Assembly (NCBI RefSeq): GCF_019443105.1
Contig: NZ_JAHZIJ010000015.1
Coordinates: forward strand, 51,628-115,627
Direction of reading: 5' to 3'
Origin: Paenibacillus oenotherae
GTDB taxonomy: Bacteria > Bacillota > Bacilli > Paenibacillales > Paenibacillaceae
DNA: 64,000 bases
The notes under the pieces were generated by a model that ran no database searches, was not told the origin of the DNA, and saw only the letters and a program-made list of their open reading frames with translations. Positions 1 to 8,459 of the stretch are shown in pieces. Made by a program: the position numbers and the translations under genes. Position 1 is the first letter of the stretch; every line of letters begins with the position of its first letter.

Positions 1-2
1 TA

Positions 3-266
3 GACCGATCAGGCATAATAAGCGCATCCGAGGCTGTGCTGCTTGGCTTCGCGCTGTCACTGGACAGCTTTGGCGCGGGGCTGGGAGCGGCTATGATCGG
101 GTTCTCGCCGCTGCTTACATCGGCTGTTATCTCGACTGCCTGCGGATTGTTCCTGCTTGGCGGGCTGCAGCTCGGATTCCGGCTTGCCTCGATGCGCGGC
201 ATTCGGGCATTATCGGTACTGCCGGGCGTGATGCTGATCGTTATGGGTTTGATGAAGCTGTTATAG
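3..266 (+). CDS. ytaF: YtaF-like sporulation membrane protein, C-terminal part
   Basis: The reading frame is open to the left edge of the window and ends at 266, so this is the C-terminal portion of a longer membrane protein. About 85 residues are visible. They form hydrophobic helices rich in Gly and Ala, with the polar stretch SLDSFGAGLGAA inside a helix, as in the MntP/YtaF family of small-residue-rich membrane proteins. The last helix ends in a short basic tail. It lies directly upstream of coaE, and the order ytaF then coaE is the known arrangement in Bacillus and relatives, which supports the call more than the short sequence does. Function is unclear; a sporulation membrane role is family knowledge. 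Confidence 0.7.
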   Translation, partial: DRSGIISASEAVLLGFALSLDSFGAGLGAAMIGFSPLLTSAVISTACGLFLLGGLQLGFRLASMRGIRALSVLPGVMLIVMGLMKLL

Positions 267-308
267 GTTAGTTATTAATGAAGGCCAGGTTAGTTAAGAG
301 GTGAAAGC

Positions 309-905
309 ATGAAACTTGGTTTAACGGGCGGCATTGCTTGCGGTAAAAGCACCGTGTCCGCCATGCTCGTTCAGCGGGGAGCCAAGCTCATTGATGCGGA
401 CGCTGTCGCCAGGGAGGTTGTCCTTCCCGGCGAGCCGGCGCTGAACGATATTGCTGCTGCTTTTGGAGCGCAGGTGCTGAATGAGGATGGCACACTTGAC
501 AGGAAAAAGCTGGGATCCCTCGTATTCGGCAACCGTGAGCAGCTGGATATACTGGAATCCATTCTGCATCCGGCCATTCGGACTCGCATGTGGGACAAGA
601 TCCGGGGCTGTGAGGCAGAGAACCCGAAGGGGCTTATTGTGGCGGATATCCCGCTGCTGTATGAGACTGGACAAGCCGGGCTGTATGACGCGGTCATGGT
701 TGTATACGTGCCGCAGGCGGTTCAAATGGAACGGCTTATGGCCAGAAACTCTTTGACGTCTGAGGAGGCAGGGAAACGGATTGCCTTGCAGATGGACATT
801 GAAGAGAAGCGGCAGCTGGCGGACATTGTGATTGACAACAGCGGATCCCTTGAGGATACGGAGCGTCAGGTTGATGAATTTTGGCGTAAGCAAGGTTTGT
901 CATGA
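309..905 (+). CDS. coaE: Dephospho-CoA kinase
   Basis: This 198-residue protein phosphorylates the ribose 3'-hydroxyl of dephospho-CoA with ATP, the last step of coenzyme A synthesis in the cytoplasm. The N-terminus carries the P-loop GGIACGKST (residues 7-15), followed by the DAD motif (29-31) and the VVYVP and RNSLT segments typical of CoaE. Length is normal for the family (about 200 residues). The ATG at 309 is preceded by AAGAGGTG. The stop overlaps the start of the downstream transglycosylase gene by 4 bp (ATGA), so the two are translationally coupled. The ytaF-coaE order is conserved backbone, not accessory DNA. Confidence 0.96.
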   Translation: MKLGLTGGIACGKSTVSAMLVQRGAKLIDADAVAREVVLPGEPALNDIAAAFGAQVLNEDGTLDRKKLGSLVFGNREQLDILESILHPAIRTRMWDKIRGCEAENPKGLIVADIPLLYETGQAGLYDAVMVVYVPQAVQMERLMARNSLTSEEAGKRIALQMDIEEKRQLADIVIDNSGSLEDTERQVDEFWRKQGLS

Positions 906-1486
906 GACGCACAGCACGCAGGAGGAGAGCGCTGTTCATATTGGTGCTGCTCTTCCTTGTTGCACTGCTTCTGACCATGCTGTTCCTGAAATCCGATTGG
1001 ATGGGCCGCTGGATGTATCCCATACATTATGAGAATGATATCCGGATAAGCGCGAAAAATTACGACCTCGACCCCCTGCTCATTGCAGCGGTCATTCGGG
1101 TCGAGACGAATTATTCACCGGATGCCGTGTCGGGCAAGGGGGCAGTCGGCATTATGCAGCTCATGCCGGATACGGCGGAATGGATCATGAAGAAGGGCGG
1201 CTTTACACCTGTTCCGCCCGAGATGCTGTCAGCCAGGGCAGATATTAGCATTGAGCTTGGTTCCTGGTATCTGCATTCCTTACATAAGCAGTTTGACGGC
1301 AAGCTGTATGCGGCGCTGGCGGCCTATAATGCGGGACCGGGTACTGTGAAGCGGTGGATCAGCGAAGGGACCTGGGATGGGAAGCTTGAGACGGTGAAGC
1401 AGATTCCTTACGGAGAGACGCGGCACTATGTACAACGGGTTATTTATTACTATAATAAGTACAAGAAGCTCTACACGGAATTTTGA
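902..1486 (+). CDS. Membrane-anchored lytic transglycosylase (SLT domain)
   Basis: The 194-residue product has a very basic N-terminus (residues 1-9), one transmembrane segment (about 10-29) and an extracellular SLT domain that would cleave peptidoglycan glycan strands to 1,6-anhydro ends. The catalytic Glu is E68 in RVETNYSP. The following GAVGIMQLMP and, later, AAYNAGPG motifs are standard for family 1 lytic transglycosylases. It starts inside the coaE stop codon (ATGA). A single anchored SLT domain next to coaE is common in Paenibacillus-like genomes. Its role may be wall remodelling during growth or sporulation; that is inference. Confidence 0.9.
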   Translation: MRRTARRRRALFILVLLFLVALLLTMLFLKSDWMGRWMYPIHYENDIRISAKNYDLDPLLIAAVIRVETNYSPDAVSGKGAVGIMQLMPDTAEWIMKKGGFTPVPPEMLSARADISIELGSWYLHSLHKQFDGKLYAALAAYNAGPGTVKRWISEGTWDGKLETVKQIPYGETRHYVQRVIYYYNKYKKLYTEF

Positions 1487-1527
1487 ATATTTGTATAAGC
1501 GAATAATTTTGTAAAAGCAAATAATAA

Positions 1528-1573
1528 GGAAGCCTTGGCCAGCCGCCTGTGAGGGCGATTGACCAAAGCTTCC
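1528..1573. terminator. Hairpin between convergent genes
   Basis: GGAAGC at 1528 pairs with GCTTCC ending at 1573, with further pairing inside (TTGG/CCAA and GCC/GGC). It lies between the ends of the transglycosylase gene (+) and the spore protein gene (-). A T-rich tract follows on the minus strand. It is probably the shared terminator. Confidence 0.6.
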
Positions 1574-1590
1574 ATTATAAAGCCTCGTCA

Positions 1591-1809
1591 TTATTTGAAC
1601 TGTCCAGCAAGGGATTGTTCACCGATTTGTACCAGCTTACGAGTGATGTAACCCCCGAGGGAGCCAGCGTCACGCGTTGCCATGTTGCCGTAGTAACCAT
1701 CTTGAGGGATGGCGATGCCCAGCTCTTGCGCGACCTCATATTTCATTTGGTCGAGCGCTGCTGTAGCTTGTGGCACAACAAGTTGATTGCTGCTGCGATT
1801 TGAGCTCAT
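1591..1809 (-). CDS. Alpha/beta-type small acid-soluble spore protein
   Basis: The 72-residue product is a spore DNA-binding protein that coats and protects DNA in the dormant spore and is later degraded by the Gpr protease. The N-terminal region has the family's NQLVVPQATAALDQMKYEVA-like segment and a following ELGI; the C-terminal half contains GGYITRKLV, the signature DNA-binding part. The start is the ATG at 1809, preceded by a perfect AAGGAGGTG (1816-1824). A longer upstream frame exists but has no support. Regulation by the forespore sigma factor is expected from family knowledge; I did not identify the promoter. It is monocistronic and convergent with the transglycosylase gene. Confidence 0.95.
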   Translation of the reverse strand: MSSNRSSNQLVVPQATAALDQMKYEVAQELGIAIPQDGYYGNMATRDAGSLGGYITRKLVQIGEQSLAGQFK

Positions 1810-1908
1810 GTGTTTCACCTCCTTGCGGTTGGTAAATGTATTATGTGCGAAAGCAGCAGTTTCATGACAGGGAACGTTTGGTAAAAAGTAAATGGAGGAT
1901 ACAAGCAC

Positions 1909-2388
1909 ATGAAATGTCCATATTGCGACTTCGCGGGGACGAAAGTTCTCGATTCCAGGCCAGCCAATGAGAACAAATCGATACGCCGCAGACGCGAGTG
2001 CGAGAAATGCACACGCCGGTTCACAACCTTTGAGATGGTGGAGGAGACCCCGCTTATCGTCATTAAGAAGGATGGCAGCCGCGAGGAATTCAGCCGTGAC
2101 AAGATGCTGCGCGGTCTTATTCGGGCATGCGAGAAGCGTCCTGTATCTGTAGAGCTTCTTGAGGTGATTGTCTCTGAGGTGGAGAAGGAGATCCGCACAA
2201 CAGCCAACGCTGAGGTTGAGAGCCGCGAGATCGGCGAGATCGTTATGGAACAGCTCTATCCCATCGACGAAGTGGCATACGTTCGATTCGCATCCGTATA
2301 CCGCCAATTCAAGGATATCGACATGTTCATGAAGGAACTGAACAACCTGCTCTCCAAGCATCCGCTCGGAATCAATAAGAAGGATTGA
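1909..2388 (+). CDS. nrdR: Transcriptional repressor NrdR
   Basis: This 159-residue repressor of ribonucleotide reductase genes senses ATP/dATP. The N-terminal zinc ribbon has Cys3, Cys6, Cys31 and Cys34, with the basic stretch SIRRRREC between the pairs. It is followed by an ATP-cone domain (about residues 49-139; [16 protein letters not shown] opens it). Length and architecture are complete for the family. The ATG at 1909 is preceded by AATGGAGGATAC. It is divergent from the spore protein gene across about 100 bp and is the last chromosomal protein gene before the island. Targets (NrdR boxes) lie elsewhere. Confidence 0.96.
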   Translation: MKCPYCDFAGTKVLDSRPANENKSIRRRRECEKCTRRFTTFEMVEETPLIVIKKDGSREEFSRDKMLRGLIRACEKRPVSVELLEVIVSEVEKEIRTTANAEVESREIGEIVMEQLYPIDEVAYVRFASVYRQFKDIDMFMKELNNLLSKHPLGINKKD

Positions 2389-2435
2389 CAGCTCTGCTCC
2401 CCCTGTGGTACGATCTTACTTGTCGTCACAATCAT

Positions 2436-2508
2436 GGGGCCTTAGCTCAGCTGGGAGAGCGCATCGCTGGCAGCGATGAGGTCAGGGGTTCGATCCCCCT
2501 AGGCTCCA
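2436..2508 (+). tRNA. tRNA-Ala (anticodon GGC)
   Basis: A full cloverleaf can be drawn. The 7-bp acceptor stem pairs GGGGCCT (2436-2442) with AGGCTCC (2501-2507). It contains the G3-U70 pair that is the identity element for alanyl-tRNA synthetase. The D-arm is AGCTCAGCTGGGAGAGC, the anticodon arm is CATCG-CTGGCAG-CGATG with anticodon GGC, and the T-arm is AGGGGTTCGATCCCCCT. The discriminator base is A2508. CCA is not encoded. The 3' half, from the anticodon loop on, is repeated at 33409-33450, so this is the attachment gene of the island to its right. Confidence 0.97.
2467..2508 (+). repeat. Left attachment repeat (attL), 42 bp inside tRNA-Ala
   Basis: The 42 bases from the anticodon loop to the discriminator base recur exactly at 33409-33450. 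Tyrosine integrases commonly use tRNA 3' ends and regenerate the gene on insertion. Here the intact tRNA is at the left end and the partial copy at the right. Confidence 0.9.
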
Positions 2509-2520
2509 TACAAAAGAAAG

Positions 2521-2560
2521 CCGCTAAACACAAGGGATTCCGGGTGTTTGGCGGTTTTTT
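2521..2560 (+). terminator. Rho-independent terminator after tRNA-Ala
   Basis: CCGCTAAACAC (2521-2531) pairs with GTGTTTGGCGG (2544-2554) through an 11-bp stem with one G-U pair, followed by six T. It lies 12 bases after the tRNA. Confidence 0.85.
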
Positions 2561-2592
2561 CTATGCCCGAAACTGAGTTGTTTTTGGGTCGT

Positions 2593-2612
2593 GGTCACAC
2601 GTTTGGTCACAC
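2593..2612 (+). promoter_or_regulatory. Left pair of GGTCACAC boxes (likely integrase arm sites)
   Basis: GGTCACAC occurs at 2593-2600 and 2605-2612, 12 bp apart. The same pair with the same spacing and orientation occurs near the right end (33274-33293). Arm-type sites bound by the N-terminal domain of Tn916/lambda-like integrases have this arrangement. The assignment is inference. Confidence 0.65.
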
Positions 2613-2694
2613 TAACGATTTTTTTGGTGTAAAAACAGGATTTTCGAATTTCTTGTGAGAATCACAGAGTATCGTATTCCTCGATAAAAAATGA

Positions 2695-2733
2695 AATCGC
2701 CTTGTCCTTTTCATAAGGGCAGGGCGACTTTTA
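2695..2733 (+). terminator. Hairpin upstream of the Wadjet operon
   Basis: The segment can fold as TCGCCTTGTCC with GGGCAGGGCGA (imperfect), followed by a T-rich run. It closely resembles the hairpin at 9800-9836 beyond the other end of the Wadjet operon, and both are followed within about 40-60 bases by GCGGTCAG. Confidence 0.5.
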
Positions 2734-3019
2734 TGATTAATATCAACACTTGGATGGAAGGCGGTCAGCTAATTGAAGTGAGATTCAACATTATAAATAG
2801 CATGAAAGCGTGCACTATGCCTAAATGGCTAGTTACAATGGGATAGGTATCTTATAGAAATTCTTGTCATTAGGAAGGATTTTCCTCAATTTTTGTCGAA
2901 AACTTTAATTTATATACTCATCCTTCTCGTTGGATGAAATTTCTGAAACTATAAAAAATGGTTATGGCATAAAAGAAATTAATTCATGCTGATCCATGTA
3001 TAAGAAGGCAGGTGTAAAA

Positions 3020-4426
3020 ATGAGTCTATTTGCTACTATTCCCGGAAGCTTTTTTTCCGTGCTTTCATCTGGAAACAAAGAAATTTATCTTGATGCGATC
3101 ATGCTTTTACATCAGATGTTTAAATATGAACTCAATATACGCGTGGATGACTATTTAACTTCTTTAATTGCACAGATTGAAGATAAGGAGTTTACACCTG
3201 AAGCAGATGACGATGCCACCGAGGGCAGTTTAACACCAAATGTTAAGGCGCGTTTGATCTTGAATCGGTTGGTAAAAACGGGTTGGGTTGATAAAGAGTT
3301 TCTGGATGGATCATTCATCGAGATAATTACGCCGCGGGATTATGCCATTCAAGTAATGAAACTCTTAAGTGAACTGAACGACCACACGTTACACGAGTAT
3401 AACTCTCTCGTTTTTGCAACTTACTCCAGTCTTAAACAAGCAAAAGAAGAACACCGCGGGCAAATGTACGAGGCGGTTTTATCGGCGAAGGCAAATACAG
3501 AGCGGCTTACATACGAATTGAAAAGTCTCTATCATGGTATTCGAAGTTATTTGCGGCGGATCCAAGAGCAGAGCGATGTGAACATACTCTTGAAAAATCA
3601 TTTCGAAGAGTATAAACGGATGTCCGATCGTATCTATCATCCTATCAAAACGATGGATTCTATTCATCGCTATATGGCTCCAATTCAAGGAATTTTGTCA
3701 GATGTACTTGCGGATGTGGAACTTATGGATAACATGCGTTCAAGAGCTATGACTATACGAAAATATGAAAGTCACGAAGAAGCTAGTAATGAAATTATAA
3801 CGTTGATTGATTATGTTTTGGATGTATATCAATCTGTAGGTGGTATTGTAAACGAAATCGATAGAAAGCACAGTACCTATACCAAAAGCTCCATAGACAA
3901 AATCCAGTATTTGATGACTGCCGACCAAAGTATCAAGGGTAAATTAGTTGAATTGTTGAAGGGGTATGCACAGTCCACGAATACAGCAAGAAGTAAAATT
4001 GGAGAGATGCTTGAAAGAAATGTTCGAGTTAATCGACAAGAATTTCTAGATGGGAAATCTCTCTATCATAAAAATGTACGCAGTCGGAGAGTTAATTTAA
4101 ACCCTCTAGAAATAACGGATAATCAAACTTTCTCCGATTCGGCAATGGCTGGCATGTTGCAACAAATTAAAAAGGGGTATCCTGTAGCAAGAATACGAGC
4201 CTATGTAGATAGCCTATTTGCTTCGGGTAACAGCGAGGTCAGCAGTGAGACGATTGCAGTGGACAATGATACCGATTTTATTTTACTGATTTTAGCTATT
4301 GTCCGTGCTAATGAACGTGGTATGGCATATAAGGTTCAAATGAAGGAAGGCCGCCATGAGAAAAATGGATACACCATTCCGAATCTGACAATCAGCAGAA
4401 AGGTGGCAAAGCATATTGTGGAGTGA
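3020..4426 (+). CDS. jetA: Wadjet-type protein JetA (kleisin-like subunit)
   Basis: The 468-residue first gene of a four-gene SMC operon. In Wadjet, JetA is the kleisin-like subunit that bridges the JetC heads; the complex extrudes loops and marks small circular plasmids for cleavage by JetD. The N-terminus (SLFATIPGSFFSVLSSGNKEIY, cut here) and the long central helices match the JetA family that NCBI lists as DUF5716, as I recall it. This suggests a type II/III rather than type I Wadjet. I chose the ATG at 3020 (AGGCAGGTG five bases upstream) over the ATG at 2996. The stop overlaps the start of jetB. Assignment rests mainly on the jetA-B-C-D order and the clear jetC and jetD. Confidence 0.8.
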   Translation: MSLFATIPGSFFSVLSSGNKEIYLDAIMLLHQMFKYELNIRVDDYLTSLIAQIEDKEFTPEADDDATEGSLTPNVKARLILNRLVKTGWVDKEFLDGSFIEIITPRDYAIQVMKLLSELNDHTLHEYNSLVFATYSSLKQAKEEHRGQMYEAVLSAKANTERLTYELKSLYHGIRSYLRRIQEQSDVNILLKNHFEEYKRMSDRIYHPIKTMDSIHRYMAPIQGILSDVLADVELMDNMRSRAMTIRKYESHEEASNEIITLIDYVLDVYQSVGGIVNEIDRKHSTYTKSSIDKIQYLMTADQSIKGKLVELLKGYAQSTNTARSKIGEMLERNVRVNRQEFLDGKSLYHKNVRSRRVNLNPLEITDNQTFSDSAMAGMLQQIKKGYPVARIRAYVDSLFASGNSEVSSETIAVDNDTDFILLILAIVRANERGMAYKVQMKEGRHEKNGYTIPNLTISRKVAKHIVE

Positions 4427-5064
4427 GAAATATGAAGCACTTACTAGTTACGAGAAGGGCGAGTTTAGACGACTTGCGAATTATCTGCTATCCCACACTT
4501 ATATGGTGCGATATGAATATCAGCCATCGCAGCAAATGACATTGCCTAGCTACGATTACCAGAATGCGTCACGTTTTTTTTGGAGTCTTACGGGATTACT
4601 TTGCTGTTACGGGTTGGCGTCTTGAGAAAGATGATCATTACGGCATTATGTCCTTAATCAACATTTACGACCATAATCGCTTTAGAATCGATCGATTCAC
4701 CACACTCTTTCTATATACATGTCGTCTCATTTATGAGGAAGAACGAGAACAAGCGAGCAGCTTTCACACTGTGAAAACGGATACTCAGGCAATTGTAGAG
4801 AAGATGCAGATGCTTGGGCTTCTGGAAAAAGGGAAAACAACTCAAAAAGAACGGATGGATGCTCAGAGAACACTAGCTCATCATAACATTATACAAAAAA
4901 TGGATACTTCAGCATGGAACAGTGAAGGAAACCAAATTCTCATTCTTCCTTCCATTTTGTCTATTGTCTCTAATCAGGGAATTAATGATATGATGGCAGA
5001 ATTAGAGGAACTTCGCAAAGATGATGTCGACAAGACGGAGCCGGGACTGGAGGATGCGGAATGA
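4416..5064 (+). pseudogene. jetB: Wadjet JetB (DUF4194-like), frameshifted at a T8 run
   Basis: JetB would be the kleisin-associated (MukE-like) winged-helix subunit. Two overlapping frames together make one protein of about 215 residues. The first runs from the TTG at 4416 and reads NASRFF before leaving the family sequence. The second reads FFGVLRDYFAVTGWRLEKDDHYG and continues to the stop at 5064. The frames join at a run of eight T (4574-4581); seven T would give one continuous frame. The rest is intact and under no obvious decay. The extra T may be a real mutation, a phase-variable tract, a site of polymerase slippage, or a sequencing error. jetA overlaps the start and jetC the stop (ATGA), so translation is coupled. 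Confidence 0.8.
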
Positions 5065-8000
5065 AACGGATGACTAAACTACTGCTGATTCATTGGCACT
5101 ATTTTGTCCATGAAATGATTGAGTTCGATAAAGTGAATTTTCTGACCGGAAAAAATGCCTCTGGAAAATCGACAATCATGGATGCGCTTCAGTTATTGCT
5201 ATTGGCCGATACGAGTGGCAGTTTCTTCAACAAAGCTGCTAGCGGACGCGGTAATCGAACCTTGAGCGGGTATTTGCGTGGAGAATTGGGGGACGATGAG
5301 AATGCTGGTTTCAAATACCTGCGAGACGGTCGGTTTACAAGTTACATTGCCATAGAGTTTTATGATGAGGAAAAGAAGAAATATTTTACTGCCGGGTGTT
5401 GCTTTGACACCTACTCGGAAAACGACATGCAAAAACTGTTCTTCCGATTTGATGGATCCATACCGCCCAATGCTCTCGTCGTTAACCGCAAACCGATGGA
5501 TATTACAGCACTGAGGGCTTATATCAAGGAAAGTTATACAGGACATAGCTATACCACTGATGTAAACCGGGACTTCAGGAATGATCTGTATGGAAAGCTC
5601 GGGGGATTGCGTGATCGTTTCGGGCAATTATTGAAAAAAGCTGTTTCGTTTAATCCGGATGTGGACATCCAGCAGTTTATTTCAGAATTCGTGTGCGATA
5701 CGCAACAAACAGTTGATGTCAGCCGAATGCAAGAGAATATTAGAAGCTATAAAAGATTGGAACAAGAAGCTGATGTACTTAAGGATCGTATTGCATTGCT
5801 TGATCAGATCGTTACTTCTCATCAGAATTTTGTAACTCACCAACAAAATGAAATGCTCTATTCTTATTTAGTGGACCGTGCTCGGGCTGATATCAAAACG
5901 ATGGACTTAGAAGTTGAAAAGAAAAAGGCAATAGAATATACAGATCAGGTATTCGCTCTGAACGGTAAATTGGATGTGGAAAATGAACGGCAAATAGAAA
6001 TGCAGGAAAAACGTGATATTTTACAAGCCCAGTATCTGAATAATGAACAGACTCAAACCTTGAAACATCTTCAGGCGCAGATTGAAGAAAAAGAACTACG
6101 AAAAGACGAATTACAGAGGGAATATGACAGGACCTCGGGAATGCTTGCAAAAAGCGTAACGTCGTGGCGTATTAATTTGGGTGGAATGATCCGGAAGATA
6201 GATGATATCGATATTTCTTCTTTAAACCCTCTACTGACTACTCGTATTCATAATTTAGTTGCTGAGGGTCAAGAATTCTTCGTCAATTTTGACACAATCG
6301 GTAATAGTGATGCTGAAGCTATTTTGTCAGTTGGCGAGGAAGGGCTTGTCCGTATCGCAGAAACTGCGGATTCAATGCGAATAGAGTCCGGTGGACTAGC
6401 TTCCCGATTTTCCGAGGAACAGCAGAAGATTGCTGATGAACGTAAAATATTACAGACAGAACTACAATCCCTTGAGAGTGGTGTTTATCGCTTTCCACGG
6501 GATGTCTTGGATCTCAAAGAAGCGGTATCAGGTCGTTTACGTGCTAAAACGGGGACAACTGTCAAAGTCGTAATCGTGGCGGAAGCGGCGGAAATAAGGA
6601 ATAATCGCTGGCGTAATGTCATCGAAGGTTATCTTCATACGCAAAAATTTTATCTTATTGTCCCTCCCGAACATTTCGATACTGCGCTACATGTGTATGA
6701 CGAAATCAAACGAAAGCGTAGTATTTATGGTACTGGAATTGTAGATATTGAAAGTATTAAGAAAATAAAGCCTACTGCGGACCTCGGTAGCTTAGCAGAA
6801 GAACTCGACACTAATGATGTCAATGTGCGACTATTTTTGGATTATACTCTTGGTCGTGTGAAAAAGTGTGATCGCGTCGGTGACTTGCGTCGTCATCGAA
6901 CATCAATTACTGACGAAGGCATGATTTATCAGAATTTCGTTGTAAGAGCTATGAATCCTGAAAGATGGGCGAAACCAGCTATAGGTCAAGGCGCGATTAG
7001 GCAACGATTGGAAGATGTGAGAATAGAGATAGCAGAACTAACCGATAAAATAGGCATCTGCTCTTCCATCAAGACTGCCTTTCAACTGGGTAGCAGCCTA
7101 ATGTCCATAAGCATATCAGATGTAGGACAAATAGTATCGGCCGCGAAAAATGTCGGGTTGATTCCGGGGGTTGAGCGGGATATTACCCAATTGAAACACG
7201 ATTTGAATTCCGTTGATAAGAGCGTTGTTGAAGCCCTACAGGAGCGTATTCGAGGCTTAGATCAAATGTTGAATAAATTGCGTGAAGAAATTGATGGATA
7301 TAAAGACCATTGCAGCACCATCAAAGAACGCTTGCGAGTATGCAAAGATGAGACGATACCGAAATTGTCCGAAGAACTCTACGCCATGGAAAAGCAGTTA
7401 TCCGAAAAATTCGAAATGGAATGGTTGGAAAATACAGGGGTAATGAGGTATGAACGTGAGCTGCTTAGTAGAGGCAACGCTATCGATATTGAAAGGGCTT
7501 TTCCGCGAGAGCTCAGCCGCTCAACAAACGCCAAAACTGCGACATGGGACGAGTTGCGAAACTTGCGCCGACAATATAACGATATGTATCTTATGGGTTA
7601 CGATATTAATGCCTTGCATAACGAAGTTTACGATAACGCGTGGCTCGAGCTTAGTGATAATAAGCTTCCAGAGTATCTTTCACTGATCCAGGACACAAGG
7701 AACAAAGCCTTTGAGCAGTTTCAGGAAGATTTTTTAAGTCGCTTGCAAAACAACATTAATGATGCCAAAAGACAAATTGACGGACTCAATAATGCTTTAA
7801 GTGGAAGTTCCTTTGGTGAGGATACATATCGATTCCGGATTATCCCCAAGCCTGAATACAAGCGGTATTATGATATGATCGTTGATCCAATGCTACTGGA
7901 GGGTGGATACAATCTATTATCCGATCAGTTTAATACAAAATACAAGGAAGAGATAGCAGAACTATTCGCCATCATAACGAATGAAGGAACTGGATCCAAA

Positions 8001-8459
8001 ACTCAGGAGCGCGAAGATTATGAAAAACGTGTTCAAGCCTTTACAGATTACCGTACATACTTGTCTTTCGATTTGGAGGTCATGAACAGTGAGGGCGAAT
8101 CACAACGTCTTTCGAAAACGCTAGGTAAAAAGTCGGGCGGTGAAACGCAGACGCCATTTTATATAGCTGTATTGGCATCGTTCACTCAATTATATCGGGT
8201 TGGTAGGGATAAGATTGCAAACACATCTCGCATAATTCTGTTTGATGAGGCTTTTTCTAAAATGGACGGAGAGCGTATCGTGCGTAGCGTTGAACTATTG
8301 CGTCAATTCAATTTTCAAGTGGTGATTTCTGCACCACCTGATAAAATTGGAGATATTGCCACTCTCGTTGACAGTAATCTACTAGTGTTACGTGAAGGCA
8401 AACAAGCTTGTGTTCGCAAATTTGATCCTAGAAAGCTAGAGGACCTTGAGTATGAGTGA
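5061..8459 (+). CDS. jetC: Wadjet JetC, SMC-like ATPase
   Basis: The 1132-residue motor of the Wadjet complex, an SMC/MukB-like ATPase that extrudes DNA loops. The N-terminal head has Walker A GKNASGKST (residues 30-38). Two long coiled-coil regions follow (about 230-360 and 640-780) with a hinge-like globular part between them. The C-terminal head has the ABC signature KKSGGETQTPF (about 1022) and Walker B RIILFDEAFSKMD (about 1057-1069), then VISAPP, as in MukB-type heads. Length fits JetC (about 1100). It starts within the jetB stop (ATGA) and its stop overlaps jetD. No defect is visible, so loss of JetB alone would inactivate the complex. Confidence 0.92.
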   Translation: MKRMTKLLLIHWHYFVHEMIEFDKVNFLTGKNASGKSTIMDALQLLLLADTSGSFFNKAASGRGNRTLSGYLRGELGDDENAGFKYLRDGRFTSYIAIEFYDEEKKKYFTAGCCFDTYSENDMQKLFFRFDGSIPPNALVVNRKPMDITALRAYIKESYTGHSYTTDVNRDFRNDLYGKLGGLRDRFGQLLKKAVSFNPDVDIQQFISEFVCDTQQTVDVSRMQENIRSYKRLEQEADVLKDRIALLDQIVTSHQNFVTHQQNEMLYSYLVDRARADIKTMDLEVEKKKAIEYTDQVFALNGKLDVENERQIEMQEKRDILQAQYLNNEQTQTLKHLQAQIEEKELRKDELQREYDRTSGMLAKSVTSWRINLGGMIRKIDDIDISSLNPLLTTRIHNLVAEGQEFFVNFDTIGNSDAEAILSVGEEGLVRIAETADSMRIESGGLASRFSEEQQKIADERKILQTELQSLESGVYRFPRDVLDLKEAVSGRLRAKTGTTVKVVIVAEAAEIRNNRWRNVIEGYLHTQKFYLIVPPEHFDTALHVYDEIKRKRSIYGTGIVDIESIKKIKPTADLGSLAEELDTNDVNVRLFLDYTLGRVKKCDRVGDLRRHRTSITDEGMIYQNFVVRAMNPERWAKPAIGQGAIRQRLEDVRIEIAELTDKIGICSSIKTAFQLGSSLMSISISDVGQIVSAAKNVGLIPGVERDITQLKHDLNSVDKSVVEALQERIRGLDQMLNKLREEIDGYKDHCSTIKERLRVCKDETIPKLSEELYAMEKQLSEKFEMEWLENTGVMRYERELLSRGNAIDIERAFPRELSRSTNAKTATWDELRNLRRQYNDMYLMGYDINALHNEVYDNAWLELSDNKLPEYLSLIQDTRNKAFEQFQEDFLSRLQNNINDAKRQIDGLNNALSGSSFGEDTYRFRIIPKPEYKRYYDMIVDPMLLEGGYNLLSDQFNTKYKEEIAELFAIITNEGTGSKTQEREDYEKRVQAFTDYRTYLSFDLEVMNSEGESQRLSKTLGKKSGGETQTPFYIAVLASFTQLYRVGRDKIANTSRIILFDEAFSKMDGERIVRSVELLRQFNFQVVISAPPDKIGDIATLVDSNLLVLREGKQACVRKFDPRKLEDLEYE

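Larger units (their letters stand above)
2561..3019. other. Non-coding left end of the island
   Basis: I see no gene in these 459 bases. They hold the two GGTCACAC boxes (2593-2612), a hairpin at 2695-2733 resembling one at 9800-9836, and an AT-rich stretch before jetA that probably contains its promoter, which I could not place with confidence. Confidence 0.6.

Noticed and set aside
2385-2576. 63-codon frame across the tRNA
   Set aside because: It reads through tRNA-Ala and its terminator; the tRNA fold is unambiguous.
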